Shown: piece after piece, positions 34,318-46,790 of the stretch | Layout of the letters: each line of letters opens with the position of its first letter | How positions within the stretch are numbered: position 1 is the first letter of the stretch | Assembly (NCBI GenBank): GCA_014706385.1 | Contig: JACGZH010000001.1 | Span: 2,279,501-2,343,500, forward strand | Origin: Phaffia rhodozyma | Lineage: Eukaryota > Basidiomycota > Tremellomycetes > Cystofilobasidiales > Mrakiaceae | Reading direction: 5' to 3' | DNA: 64,000 bases | The notes under the pieces: generated by a model | Databases searched by the model: none | Told to the model about the DNA's origin: nothing | Seen by the model: the letters and a program-made list of their open reading frames with translations, nothing else | Program-made: the position numbers and the translations under genes

Positions 34318-37300
34318 CTAGGCATCGATATCGATCGCCAATTCTTCAACTGTAGGACAATTGCAGACCAGGTTCATGTCCCCAAAGGCGTCATCGATTC
34401 GGCCAACCGTGGGCCAGAACTTGTTGGTCCTCAGCGAAGGAAGCGGGTAAACGGCTTCCTCTCGGGTGTAAGGTCGATTCCACTTGTCGTCGGGCAACGT
34501 CAGCACGGCGACGGTGTGAGGCGCGTGAGAGATCACGTTGTTTCCCTTTGGCTGCTTTCCGTCAGCAATCGCCTGAACTTCTTTTCGAATCTGGAGCATC
34601 GCATCACAGAATCGGTCAATCTCGGTGAGGCTCTCTGACTCGGTTGGTTCGATGAGCATTCCAGTAGAGATCGGCCAGGAGCAGGTAGGCGGGTGAATTC
34701 CAAAGTCTTGAAGACGCTTAGCAAAGTCCATGACCTTCAAGCCTGTCGTTGGCTCAAACTCGGCCAGGTCCAACAAAAGCTCGTGAGCAACCAGCCCATT
34801 CTCATTGCTGAATCTCAGTTTGTAAGCGCCTTCCAATCGCTTGGCGATGTAGTTGGCAGACAAAATAGATGTCTTGGCCGAGTTGGTCAATCCAGTTCCT
34901 CCAAGCATCTTAATAAATGCCCAGGAGATAGGAAGGATGGACGCACTTCCCCAGGGAGCGGAAGAGACGGAATCAATGGCCTGGGATCCACCGGTCTTGA
35001 CGATGGCGTGGCCGGGTAAGAACGGAGCCAAGTGCTCTCGCACACCGATAGGTCCGACTCCTGGTCCTCCTCCTCCGTGGGGAATTCCAAAGGTCTTGTG
35101 AAGGTTAAGATGAGATACATCACTTCCACAAGCGACAGGGTTTGTGAGACCCATCTGAGCGTTCAAGTTGGCACCATCCAAGTAAACTTGTCCACCGTTG
35201 TCGTGCACAATCTGACAGGCCTCCTGAACACCTTGCTCAAACACACCAAAAGTAGACGGGTAGGTGACCATGAATGCAGCCAACCTATCCTTGTGCTGTT
35301 CAACCTTGGCTCGGAGGTCGGCCATATCAAGCTCACCGTTGGCCAAAACTTTGACAGAAACGACCTTCATTCCAGCCATAACGGCAGAAGCTGGGTTAGT
35401 ACCGTGCGCACTGACGGGAACCAGGCAGATATCTCTCTGGCTCTGTCCGATAGAATCAAAGTAGGCCTTGATGACCAAAAGTCCGGCAAACTCTCCCTGA
35501 GCTCCTGAGTTGGGCTGAAGGGAAACAGCATGATAACCAGTGACGATGGCAAGGTCATGCTCGAGTTCCTTGATAAGCTCCTGGTAACCCTTGGTCTGGT
35601 CTGCAGGGGCGAAAGGATGGATACCTCCAAAGCCGGGAAGCGTCAAGGGAACCATGGATGCATTACTGTTCAGCTTCATGGTACAACTTCCAAGAGGGAT
35701 CATCGAGTGGACCAGGGATAGATCCTTTCCTTGTAAGAAGTAGAGGTATCGGAGCATCTCCGTCTCCGAGTGGTGAGTATTGAAAACGGGGTTGGTCAAA
35801 AATGGGCTCGACCGTCTGAACTGCTCGTCCATGAAAACCTCGCCAGCAATTCCGGTTGCTCCGACTTCGTTTGCCTTGTTGATGAGCTGTTGAGCCTTAA
35901 ACTGCTCTGTACCGGCAGCCTTTGCGAACACGTTGACCAACTTCATGAGGTCAACCAATCCAACACTCTCGTCAAGGGTCACACCAACCGTCTGCTCGTC
36001 GATCCTTCTAAGGTTGATCGACGAGTCGGCAGCAATGGCATGCAGGGCCTCAGCGCCCAGGTCGGAAGAGACCGAGATGGTGAGGGTATCAAAGAAGTGT
36101 TTGTTAACGATCTGATAAGGCGATGAGGGGAAGGAGACCAGAATCTCTCTCAAAATATGAGTCAGCCCGTGAACTTTGGTGGCAATTCGCTTGAGTCCTT
36201 CCGGTCCGTGATAAACGGCGTACATAGCCGCCATGTTGGCGAGCAAAGCCTGAGCGGTACAGATATTACTGGTAGCCTTCTCTCGTCGGATGTGTTGCTC
36301 TCGAGTCTGCAAAGCCAGTCGATAGGCTCTCTCTCCGTTGGAACCCTTGCTAAGACCAATAATTCGTCCAGGCATCTTTCTCTTCAAAGCATCCTTGCAA
36401 GAGAAAAACGCGGCATGAGGTCCACCGTATCCGGCCGGAACTCCGAATCGAGCCGAGTTTCCAAGGACCATGTCGGCTCCCCATTCGCCCGGAGGCTATA
36501 GAATCAGGTACATGAGCAGCCGCATGAGTATCAGCAAGAAGTTAAGTTTTATCTGAGAGCAGAGTGAAAAAAGCAGACAAACCTTGAGCAAAGTCAACGC
36601 CAACAGATCGGTAGCGACCGAGACCTTTCCGCCCAGCTCGTGGACTTTCTTAGCGGTGCTTTCCCAGTTTCGGATTTCTCCGTTGACGTCTGGATACTGG
36701 ACAAGGATACCGCAGAGGTCCTTGGCGATCTCGGGCTTCTCGAGAAGCTCATCGGGCGAACCAACAATAATCTTGACACCAAAACCCTTGGCTCGAGTTC
36801 GGATGACAGATAATGTTTGAGGGAGCTAAGAAGGTATCGAATAGATAAGACTGGTCAGCTGAAGGGCGTTCAAAAGCTGCGATTCACTCATAATCGTGGG
36901 TACACACCACACCAGAGCCGACGATATAGGTCTTTTTTCCCTTGGCAGCGTTCATTGACATAATCATGGCTTGATTGATTGAGGCAGACAATCATTCGGT
37001 CAGTCAGTCACTGCGTTATCTGAGTTGAATTGAACAGGGCAAAGGTGGATGGGAGACAAACCTTCGGCCGCGGCCGTTCCTTCATCAAGTAAACTGGCAT
37101 TGGCAAACTCAAGGCCGGTAAGAGAGGTAACCATGGTCTGATAGTTGACCAAGGACTCCAATCGACCCTGGGCGATCTCTGGCTGGTAAGGTGTGTAGGA
37201 AGTGTACCACGCAGGGTTTTCGGTAACCTTCGGATGTTTAAATGATGAGAGCAAATGGTAAAGCGGGCAGGTGATCAGCTCTTAACCAAGATCGGTAGGC

Positions 37301-37927
37301 TTTATGCGCATATAGAGAGAGAGCGGTGAAGTTTGATTTACGTTTCTGAGAATCACTCCAGGAACGACGGCTTCATGGTAACCCATTCCGATGTAACTCT
37401 TGAAGACCTTATTCATTCCAGCGACTTCTCTCGCCCGCTTAGAAAACTCGGAATCCGAGTAAGGCTGGATGGTCTCGTCCGACACGATAGACGGGTTGAT
37501 TCGAATGGATTCGGGAACGGAAGCGGCGATGAAAGCGTCCATCGAATCGTAGCCCAACCGAGCGAGCATTTGCTCAGTCTCGTGTGCATCGGGACCGATG
37601 TGCCTCTCGGGGTGAAGGTCAAGCGGAGCAAAGATACTGTATGAGGGGGATGGAGAAAGACGTGTTTTTGGAAAAAGATAGGCCGAATTGTTAGGGTTGC
37701 ACAATGGATAAGATCGAGAGCACCTTGCCCACTCACGAGTCCACAGGAGTGGCATAAGGAAGAGCCGGACTCGTCTGGGAGACCGTTCTCTTGGAAGAAA
37801 GAACAGGAGAGGTGCTCTTGATGGAAAGTGAGCGTGCCTGAAGAGACTTGCTAACCAGGGCGAGAGGATGACTTTGCTGTTTGGCTGACCGCCGAACGAC
37901 GGCCGAGAGCCTGGATGAGGAGAGCAT
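34318..37927 (-). CDS. GCV2: Glycine dehydrogenase (decarboxylating), P-protein of glycine cleavage
   Basis: The PLP-dependent mitochondrial subunit that decarboxylates glycine and passes the aminomethyl group to the H-protein lipoyl arm. An N-terminal basic, Ser-rich leader ([20 protein letters not shown]) fits a mitochondrial signal. Then [133 protein letters not shown] and [17 protein letters not shown] with the PLP-binding lysine. About 1040 residues from some seven exons; the last exon alone holds 717 codons. It is intact. Confidence 0.97.
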
Positions 37928-38332
37928 CGAAGGAGGAGAGAGAGGGAGAGGAGAAGAGGTAATCGATGGTAAGAGAGAAGAGGGAAAAGGAAAGAAGACG
38001 TTCTATCCCAGGCTGGCCTGTTTAAGAGGGAGAAAAAAATGTCGATCGCACCGAGGATTATCGCACCGAGAAGGTGAAGGGAGCAGATAGCCATCATTCA
38101 TCCATCGGCCTTGCGCGGGGAATTTAGTGTAATGAAATTTCTAGTGTTTATTCTAATCAGCTGTGTTGTTCATTCTGATCGTCTACTTATCCGCCCACTC
38201 GTTATCTTGCTTTCGCCCCGATACCGATTATCTGCGCATCATACTCATGTTGATATTCACGTTTTCAAACACGCTTTAGTTCTGTCCATTCAGTCTATTC
38301 GGTCTACCCGGTCTACCCATTTCATTCGTTCC
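37928..38332. other. Promoter region of GCV2 / 3' end of the AsnRS gene
   Basis: 405 bp with A/G-rich sequence near the GCV2 start and a TCTATTCGGTCTACCCGGTCTACCC direct-repeat-like run near 38295-38320. No gene seen. Confidence 0.5.
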
Positions 38333-40437
38333 TCAACAGACACATCCTCCCTTGAACCGAGGAAATCCAACAATATCCTTCAGGTTACTCACTCCTGTGA
38401 CCCAGGAGACCATTCTATCGAACCCAAGACCAAATCCACCGTGGGGGACAGAGCCGTAACGCCGTTGATCGAGGTACCATTCTAACGGTTCGGTCGACAT
38501 GTTTCTTTGTCTGCAAGAACAAGCACGTTGACACATGTCGTCAGATACAGTAGGAACTAAAGACTCGAGAGAAGAAAACTATCGTATGAAAGAAAAGTAC
38601 ACACCGCATCACATCCAACAATGGATCCAGTCGATGCTCACGCAGACTTCCGCCCGCCAACTCGCCCACCCCTGGTACCAACAGATCGAAACAGGCCACC
38701 GTGCCCGCTTTGTTGTCTTCGTTCGGTAACATGTAGAATGCCTTGAAACTGGCCGGGTAATCGTATACGAATACTGGCCCACCTTCTCTCGAGGCCAGCC
38801 ACTGCTCGTGCTCTGTTTGAAGGGTCTGTCCGTCCACAGGCTCAAGCTCAAACGGAATCTCCGCGTGAGCGCGTTTCAGCAGCTCAATCGCCTCCGTGTA
38901 TGACAGTCTCCCGAACGGTTTCTCTATTGCCGATCGAATCTTCTCTGTCGTTCCCGGCTTTGCCCAGAATACCCCTATCCCGGCACCAGCGTCCGGGTCT
39001 TCTTCCTTTTCTATCTTCTTCGCCATTTCCTCCGTTTGTCCGTCGCCTAAACTGAGTCCTCTCGAGAGACCTCGAAGCACGCTCTTGACGCCTTGCTCGG
39101 TGAAATCCATTAACTCGTCCACCCGATTGACAAAAGCGAGCTCGACCTCGAGCATTGTAAACTCTGCCAGATGCCTACTCGATCGTGAAGGCTCGGCCCG
39201 GAAGGATGTCGAGAGTGTGTACGCCCTTGGACAGACCGGCAAGTACGTCTCGAGGTGAAGTTGAGCAGAGACCGTCAGGCTCGCACCCGGTGGTTCCGGA
39301 AAGAACGCCTCCGGCGGCTTATCCGTTCTGACGGTCTCGTTCAAAGAAGGCGCGGTTACCCGGAAGATCTCGCCGCCTCCTTCACAATCAATACTAGTGA
39401 TTAATGGTGTATGTATATGCACAAAGTCATTTTCCTTCACAAACCCTCGCGCCCAAAAGAGAACATCATAGGACATTAGTCCCTCTTTTCACTCCGTCCC
39501 TTCTTCAGCAATTAAGAGCGGAGAGGAATTTGTCAGAGAGACTCACCCACCTCAAGGAACGATCTCCACTCCCTCGCTACCCGATCTCTCACTCTGACGA
39601 CAGCTGCGTTTTCCCTTTCCCTCATCCTCAGATGAGCGAGCTCCCGAAGATGAACCGTCGGTCGGTTAGTTGTCTTGACCGGTCTTGATCGGTCTTTGGT
39701 AGAACTCGGTACTACCGATGGCTCAATTAAATATGTCTTGGATTAAGCATGTTTAAACACACACACAACAAGAAATTGAAAGCAGAAGATCGCCCTCCTA
39801 TCAGCTCAGATCAAAGATGGCCAGTCGTTCAGAGTTCAAACCGAGATTTGAGTTTACCTGGCTATCACATTCGCCCAACACCGTCAAGATCTTGGCCTGG
39901 AGCTCTACAGGTTGTCCAGCTCCGGGAGAAGGGATCAGCTCCCCTTGTATCTTGACAGACGATCCTCTTGTTAATGATTCGACCGTCCTGTCAGATATAA
40001 TGATTAAGCGATCAGTTCTGAGCCCCAAATAATATACAAAATAGCCATCGAAGTACGAATGAATAGATAGATAGATAGAGGCGAACGAGAATGAACCTTC
40101 GAAGGTCCCCACCAGACGACAGATCATCCTTCTTCCCCGACACGACGACTTGTAGAGCCTCATCCGAAGTTCCGTCTCTAATTTTCAAAAACGCCACATG
40201 TTTCTTGACTTGAATGTTAGACACCCATCCATGTACTGTCGTTGTGTCGCTCTGGGCTGACAGCGGCGTTGATGCTGATGCTAGTATCGGCGACGGTGAA
40301 GTCGAAAGAACGGAAGAAGGTTGATCGCCTGTCGGCCGCGTCGGCTGAACAGCCGGGGGGAAGCTCGTCTGGAGGAGTTGCTTGATCGTTCGAGGAAGGA
40401 ACGGTAAAGGTTTCAACCTGGAGAACGTAGGTATCAT
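38333..40437 (-). CDS. SLM5: Asparaginyl-tRNA synthetase, probably mitochondrial
   Basis: Charges tRNA-Asn. The N-terminus (MIPTFSRLKPLPFLPRTIKQ) is basic and Ser/Pro-rich like a mitochondrial signal. Then the OB-fold anticodon domain: VHGWVSNIQVKKHVAFLKIR, DGTSDEALQVVVSG, GSSVKIQGELIPSPGAGQPV. The catalytic class II domain follows: LRELAHLRMRERENAAVVRV, VHIHTPLITSIDCEGGGEIF, VSAQLHLETY, FRAEPSRSSRHLAEFTMLE (motif 2) and PHGGFGLGFDRMVSWVTG (motif 3). Frame across exon joins needs an acceptor CCAAG before TYLIEPSVV and a GTGAAG acceptor before ENDFVHIHTP; both keep frame. HLAEFTMLEVE favours Asn over Asp. Symbol given by analogy to yeast mitochondrial AsnRS. Confidence 0.92.
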
Positions 40438-40800
40438 ATTTTATGTGCCGAGACCGTCCTTGATCGTCCGATAGGAAAATTAGGAAAAAAGGAAACGTGC
40501 TTGCTAAAGGAGGGAGAGGTGATGGCGTAGGTTGTAGGAATGAAAAAGACAGACGCGGGGATTCATAGAATCTCTCATTTACATATATTTTCCGTTTTTT
40601 CTTTTCTTCTTTTTCTTTTTTGCTTATGCCACACTCTTCATCTATCTCACTGTCCATAGCTCGACCCTTGTTATACATGTCAATTAGGCAAAGTTTGTAA
40701 GAAGCGAAGATGCGCACTATGCCTTGAGCTAAAATATCTATATAGCAAAAAGGCGATTTTCAAGATGTGGTCAAGATAGAGAAAACTCGCTGGCTTGCAA
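40438..40800. other. Intergenic region: AsnRS promoter and 3' end of the Nur1-like gene
   Basis: Contains a T-rich plus-strand tract (TTTTTTCTTTTCTTCTTTTTC near 40593-40622), which is a poly-purine run on the coding strand of AsnRS. No gene is seen. Confidence 0.5.
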
Positions 40801-42724
40801 CTACCAAACAATCTCTGCCTGATGTGTCATCACGCCGATTTCTTTTCTTTGTTTGAAAAGCGAAGGGTATACGAACTACCACCCATATGTCCAAGAAAAA
40901 TCCCTTTGATAAGAACCGTGTTCGGCTCGAACCAAACAAGAAGTGGGAGAAGAAAGGAACTCACACGCTGATCGTACTCGCGCATCACCTCACTATGAAT
41001 GACTTCTCTGTCCTTAACCATCTCCGTATACTTGGCCACCAGTAGATAGACTGTAAAATTGACTGTGAATGCGGCAAGAAGAGCAGAGAAAGGCGCGTAG
41101 GGGGTCACCAGGTGAAGCAGTAAAGAGGCCGGTGGAGTGTATGTCCTATAGATATACATGCCCATGAAGAAGAAAAGATAAACTGATAGATCGAGGTTGT
41201 AGACACTGAGAGAGATAGAACGACGAACGAAAAGAACTGGAGATTGAAATCCGGAGGCGACCAGATATCCAACTGTTGGACCATCCTTCGCCTCCTTTGC
41301 GACTGATGTTTATCCGTATCCGAAGCCGCTGGTAGAGAAATCAAGAATCGAAGTAGAGGAATCGGGTTCAGCCGTTTCCTAAAGGACACACGTCAACATG
41401 TGTTTTCGGATGAATCAGCCAAACAAACTTCAGTGCCCAAGTTTGCCAGATAGTGCCCACACAAGAAACGAGGAAACTGACAGGATCCAAATAAGTCCGG
41501 CTCGATACAAAGCCGGATCTGTGAATTGAGCGGATTTAAGATGGCTGATTCCTTCGGAATCCTCCATGACCTCATCTTCCTCCACAGCCTTAGCATTCGG
41601 ACTCGAGATCGGGTCCTGGTAAGAAGATGCGCGTGCAGCATTGAGAAAGATGCGTGCGGTGGTCGGCATAGGTACGGCAGAAGTCTCAGAGAATGTAGAA
41701 TGGTGTCTGATGCTTACCGTACGGAGATGCATTCGATATGATCTTGTTCGGGTGAATAGATACATGGCATTTAGAGCTCCCACAATGAAGAACAAAATTG
41801 ATAGCCAAGTGGACTACGAAAGCACTATCAACATATAGATCGAAACCTCGAAGAGTGTTGAGAAAGGCAACATACCCAATGACCCCAGCCCCATGATCTA
41901 CCAGTGGCAGGCTCCAAATCAGCATCGTACCTTCCTCCCAGTGGTCTATCCCCTATCGATCTGTTTCTAAGAATGTTTGGTTTCCTGTATTGAGAACTTG
42001 AGAACAGAGGCGCCCTTAGCAAGAACTGGAAGAATGTTAGAATGAGGCCTAGTGGTCGGGCAATCCTTATAAAGTCTGGAAAGGAAGCTTGGATCCGATT
42101 GAGGGCGTCATGAGGCAAGTCTTGAATTCTGACGGAGCGCCGATGGTTGGTCCACGAGAAATTTTCAAAATCAGCAAGGTAGGAAAGAATAACCATCGGT
42201 TTCAAGTACAAGGCCAAGGAGAGTTTCACGCACCTGTCCATCAAAGGTCTCTTTCTCACAAATCTTTTTGGTTTTTGTCCACTCGGAGTTCCACCGACCG
42301 AATCTCTCGATCCCCTTGCTGCCGGGCTTTCTTTAGCCAGCGCCTTCTTTGCAGCTCTCCTGCTTCCTTCAAAGTCAAAAGGAACGGTCGAGCCTCCTCT
42401 GGTGAGACTGGCAGGGGTAGGAGGTTGAAAGATCGGCCGTCTGGTAGGTGTTTGGACTGCTGAGGCTGAGGAGCACCTCGGTGACGAGGCATGGACTGCC
42501 GGGATGTGAGCCTGATTCGAATTCGATGTTGAGTTAGATGACAAAGAAGACGAAGAAGAGTATGCTCGTAAGGGAGACTCGGTATCTGGAAGGTGGTGAG
42601 ACCGGATAAAAGGAGATGTTCCTGTCGAGACAGGGGTGGAAGAGGATGTGCTTGGAGAACCGACCGCCTGGGAGAGAAGGGATCGCTTCTTAGGCCGTGT
42701 GCTCGGAGTGGGCGTGCCCTGCAT
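40801..42724 (-). CDS. Nur1/Mug154-like nuclear rim membrane protein
   Basis: Fungal Nur1 sits in the inner nuclear membrane and helps tether silent chromatin with Lem2. The basic, Ser-rich N-terminus (MQGTPTPSTRPKKRSLLSQA) precedes FSWTNHRRSVRIQDLP. Hydrophobic spans follow, including FFIVGALNAMYLFTRTRSYR and LIWILSVSFLVWALSG. The family core is near the C-terminus: QQLDIWSPPDFNLQFFSFVV, two more helices with TPYAPFSALLAAFTVNFTVY, VIHSEVMREYDQRFVYPSLF, and an end at EIVW. WxPPxFxLxxFxxF and EVxxEYDxxFVxP are Nur1 (DUF2418) features. The last exon begins after a GGTAG acceptor before FVYPS. The ATG at 42724 is used; the frame upstream opens only with a TTG. Several exon joins are approximate. 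Confidence 0.72.
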
Positions 42725-43371
42725 GATAGCAGCTGAACGTTGCGTGAAGAACTTCGAAGGTAATCGAGATGATATAGGAGGACGATGATAAACTGTTGAA
42801 AGACAAAGAAGGTGACGAGACAAAGAAAGTTCGCTCCGATTATGTAAACATGCGTTGGCTACAACGCACGAAGCCTAAGATCTCACTGCACGACACATAT
42901 ATGCACACATATCGCAGCGAAGAAGAAAAAGAGACATAATGAAGGAAAGTCGGACAGAGTTACAACAAATAAGCTCGTACGCTGAATAGGACGAGAGAAA
43001 GAAGGGCGCGAGAAACAACGAAAAGCTTAGGTAGAGTAAGGAACATGGTAGCGATCAAGTAATGAATTAAGTAGAGAAAGACTCGATGATGAGGGCGTGA
43101 TGTGATGGTTTGAACAATGCGACAAGCGAACTCGACGACAACCGAGTCCGATGTATGCGAATATGGTCGTGAGACGGAAATGAACGTCAGGGCAGAGAAG
43201 AAGAGAAGAAGAAACCTCAGTTGAATGAACAGAGAGCAAACGAGAGGGAAGTTTTAAAAAAAATCGTTCTGCATCCTGAAATCAAAATAGACGTTAGTGA
43301 GACGGACAGACATAATCGTGAGACCATGGAAGCAGATGTCTGAAGGAATAGATATTGGACTTGCCTGGAGA
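42725..43371. other. Intergenic region, promoter of Nur1-like gene and 3' end of RAD6
   Basis: 647 bp without a supported gene; short open frames here are unsupported. The sequence is AG-rich near 42900-43060. Confidence 0.55.
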
Positions 43372-44310
43372 CTAACGAGTGCCTTCTACTCCACTCATTG
43401 CTGCCTCGCCTATTTCTCCATTCTCCTCCTCTGCCTCTCCCTCTTCGTCGTCGTCCTCGTCTTCATCCTCGTCATCATCACCGGTCAAGTCAGACCCTTC
43501 CATCCAAGATGCCTCAACTGTCTGCTTGACTCGCCGGACATACTCCTTCATACTGTCTCGATAGAGCTGAGCAGCTTCAGCGTTGGCGGGACTGATTGGG
43601 GAACATACGATGATAGTGTGACGCGTCCAAGTAAGCAGTTGTCGATGGATTTCTGTACGCAAGAAGGTTGGTTCGTATCATGCTGTGACTTACCTGTTTG
43701 GGTTAGGGTCGTTGAAAAGACTCTGGATACTAGTCAAGATAGCAGCCACATCATATGTTGGCGACCATCTATTCTGAAGAATATCCAAGCAAAGCTCTCC
43801 GTTGGCATACACGTTGGGATGGAACATCTTGGACAAGAACTTGACCGTCGGCGGTTTGTTAGGGTAACTTTCTTCGAACGATAGAATCAACCGGAACGTC
43901 CCATCTTCAAAAGGAGTTTCGGCTGTGTGTTCGGTATGGAAACTACATGTCAGTGTTCTCGTGCCTCGATGGGTGCAAGGGACAGGAATGTTCGTTCTCT
44001 CTCGTGGACGGTCTTCAATCATCAAAATAACCAGAGCCAGACTATGGCTAAATTGAAGTCATGTTCTCCATAATTAGACGAAACGTACCTGGACCAAAGA
44101 TTACAGCGTTCCACAACATCAAGTTATCTGCACAGGGGGCACCAGAGACTCCAAACGGTGGATCTGACGAGAGCCGCTTGAAATCTCGAATAAGTCGTCG
44201 ACGACAGGCTGTGGACTAATGAGAAGAGCAAAAGAGAGTAGGCAAACAAGTCAGCTGTTGACCAGAAGCACATTCGTTCATATCCCTGATCTCATTCCTG
44301 AGCTCACCAT
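43372..44310 (-). CDS. RAD6: Ubiquitin-conjugating enzyme E2 Rad6/Ubc2
   Basis: E2 that, with Rad18 and Bre1, ubiquitinates PCNA and histone H2B. The spliced protein is 192 residues. It begins [20 protein letters not shown] with PFGVSGAP next, contains [60 protein letters not shown] with the catalytic cysteine at position 88, exactly as in yeast Rad6, then [21 protein letters not shown] long Asp/Glu-rich tail follows as in yeast. The first coding exon is only the ATG (44308-44310); a 92-nt intron (44216-44307) follows. The GTACGT/CACAG join to AETPFEDG and the AG/TCCC join to SPANAEAA keep frame. Divergent from the NDUFAF7 gene, 193 bp apart. Confidence 0.96.
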
Positions 44311-44503
44311 TGTTGGAAAGAACGGCAGATGGAGTAAGACGATCAACGAAGTGGTTGTACAGAGTGCGTCGAGTGAGCGAATAGATGAGGACGAAGTATG
44401 GAAATCAAGTGGAACTGACTTACGTAAGCGATCGCCTATCCTCTTCGAGTTTCCATCTCTTGATCGTTGGACACACGTACATACATACACGTACTCGCAT
44501 ACG
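44311..44503. promoter_or_regulatory. Shared divergent promoter RAD6/NDUFAF7
   Basis: 193 bp between the two start codons. It contains short ACATACATACACGTACTC-like strings close to the NDUFAF7 ATG; no clear TATA box. Confidence 0.5.
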
Positions 44504-46422
44504 ATGTTCACTATCCTCCGGTCACAGAAATCATCCAGGCCGAGCAGAGTACTTTGCAATCTTGTCAGATCGTACTCTTCGCTTCCTTCGTCTTCGGATG
44601 TCTCCTCTTTCAACTCGTTCTCAAAATCAGCCGCATCGGCGCTCGATGTAGATACTACTCGGTCGTTTCAGAAACCTCCTCCGACGCCTATACCCGAAGA
44701 TGATACCCCTTTGGGATCTATCCTTCGCAAGACGATCGATGTAAGCTTCCTTTAATCTAGAGCTTCATCTCTCTCCGTAAGCTTAAATCTGCTGTTGTAC
44801 TTTGTTTCTATCCGATAGGCGGCTGGTCCAATGCCTCTAGCAAGATACATGACACTCTGCCTCGGACATCCAGAACATGGATACTATACCACCAAGGAAG
44901 ACGTCCTTGGAGAGAAAGGAGATTTCATCACTAGCCCAGAAATCTCGCAAGTTTTTGGAGAGGTAACACTTGATCCCTCTTGACTTGTGTGTTGAGCTCA
45001 TTTAAGCAGCATCAGCGGCGTTGACCGATGTACCTGATTGCATCCCAATACATACAGTTAATTGCCATCTGGCTGATCACTCGATGGCAAGCCAATGGAT
45101 CGCCTTCAAGTGTTAGACTATTGGAATTAGGACCAGGGAGAGGAACATTGATGGCCGATATCCTTCGAGTGAGTGTATCCTTGTCCTGCATCGTGCCTCC
45201 TCGTTCAGGCGTTGTCCTCGTCTCATCTCATTCTCTCGGAATAGACGTTCAAGCAATTTTCATTCATGGCCGAAACGATTCAAACAGTCGATCTAGTCGA
45301 ATCATCTCCTGTCATGAGAGAGGCCCAGAAGAAAGCTTTGGAACCATATCTAAAGAGGAAGGATGGCAGCCATGTTCAGATCAGGTGGTTTGATCGGATC
45401 GAGGAAGTTCCAGTGTGTGAGTCCTTTTGTGAAACTCCAGTTTAATCGTCAACTGGCCTCGCGCTGATAATCTTATACACTGACCGTTCTGATTTCTCTC
45501 TCATCTACCTTATGCATCTACCATTCAAAGCCGATGCATATACCCTCTTCAGCGCACACGAGTTTTTCGATGCTCTACCCATTCATCTCCTCGAGCGCGT
45601 TCCTCCTCCTCTTGAGCCAGAGCCTTCTCCTGTAACGACCTCGCCTTCTCCAGAGAATACTGATCTTTCAAAACCTCACTTCCATGAACTCCTCGTAACT
45701 TACACTCCGCCTTCGCCTGCTTTCCACTTCACCCTCTCTGTCGAGCCGACCCCATATTCAACATATATCCCCACAACAAGCGCCGAGTTCGAGAAGGTCG
45801 AGATCGGGCAGAGAATCGAGGTCGGGGCGGTTGGGTTTGGAATTATGAGACGCTTAGGAGCGCTACTCTTTGAAGGCAAAAATGCTGGTGGAGGAAGCGG
45901 TCTAGTGATCGACTATGGAAAGGATGGATTTTATAGTGAAAGCTTCAGGGTATGCTGTCCCCCTGTTTCCCCTAAATGTATCCTGCTTACTCTATCTGAC
46001 CCTCTTTTGTAACCTCAACTTTTCCATTTCTTCTCCTTCCCTTCCCTATCTTGTAAACGCAGGCTTTCAAAGCACATGCCGCTTTGTCCCCATTTCTTAC
46101 TCCTGGTCTATCTGATCTGACTACAAATGTCAACTTTTCTCACCTCCGTACTGCTCTGCTGGCCTCTCCGTTCGGCTCCCAAATAAGACCGCTGGGTCCC
46201 ATATCTCAGGCCGACTTTCTTGAACAGATGGGTTTGATACCTAGGGTAGATGGTCTGGTAAGAGGGAAACCAGACGAAACTGGTAAGAGAATCAGACAGG
46301 GCGCGGAGAGATTGGTTGATAGAGAGGGCATGGGGACGGAATATGTGTTTTTCGGTTTAGAGGGGAAGCCGAAGGAGCCATCTCAAAGAGACAACGATCA
46401 AGCGGTGTGGCCGTTCGTTTGA
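44504..46422 (+). CDS. Protein arginine methyltransferase NDUFAF7 (complex I assembly), mitochondrial
   Basis: Human NDUFAF7 dimethylates an arginine of NDUFS2 during early complex I assembly; a copy fits a yeast that keeps complex I. The N-terminus (MFTILRSQKSSRPSRVLCNL) is a plausible mitochondrial signal. Family signatures: AAGPMPLARYMTLCLGHPEH with GYY, GDFITSPEISQVFGE, VRLLELGPGRGTLMADILR (SAM-binding), SAHEFFDALPIHLLE, SGLVIDYGKDG, and FGSQIRPLGPISQADFLEQM. A Pro/Ser-rich insert follows LLERVPP. About six exons, with introns such as the one after RKTID. Confidence 0.9.
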
Positions 46423-46790
46423 TTGCTGGCAACAATGAAAAAGACCTGTTAGACCGACCGAACAACTGGTTCAAGTGTCTTGTGTTGCAGATATCGCCAG
46501 CATACAGTCATACAAAACAACATGGAGACGACTTCGGTTAATAGATCAAGAGAACGATACTGCGTAAAGAATCATGAAAGTTGATTTAAAGAACGAGAAG
46601 AGGGAAGTATAAATATAAACACAAAAACAATCGTGCTATTGATCGAGCCATACGAGAGTCAATTCTGAGTAGTAACCGAGCACGAAAGCAACTACCAAAT
46701 GTAGATTGAAACGAAAAGCGTGCCAGGTATATATAATGAAGGGGAAATAGACACAAATACGAACAACTCGTAACGATAGGATATCTGAAA
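46423..46790. other. Intergenic region between convergent genes
   Basis: No coding exon seen; contains the 3' ends of NDUFAF7 and of the cohesin gene. Confidence 0.6.
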
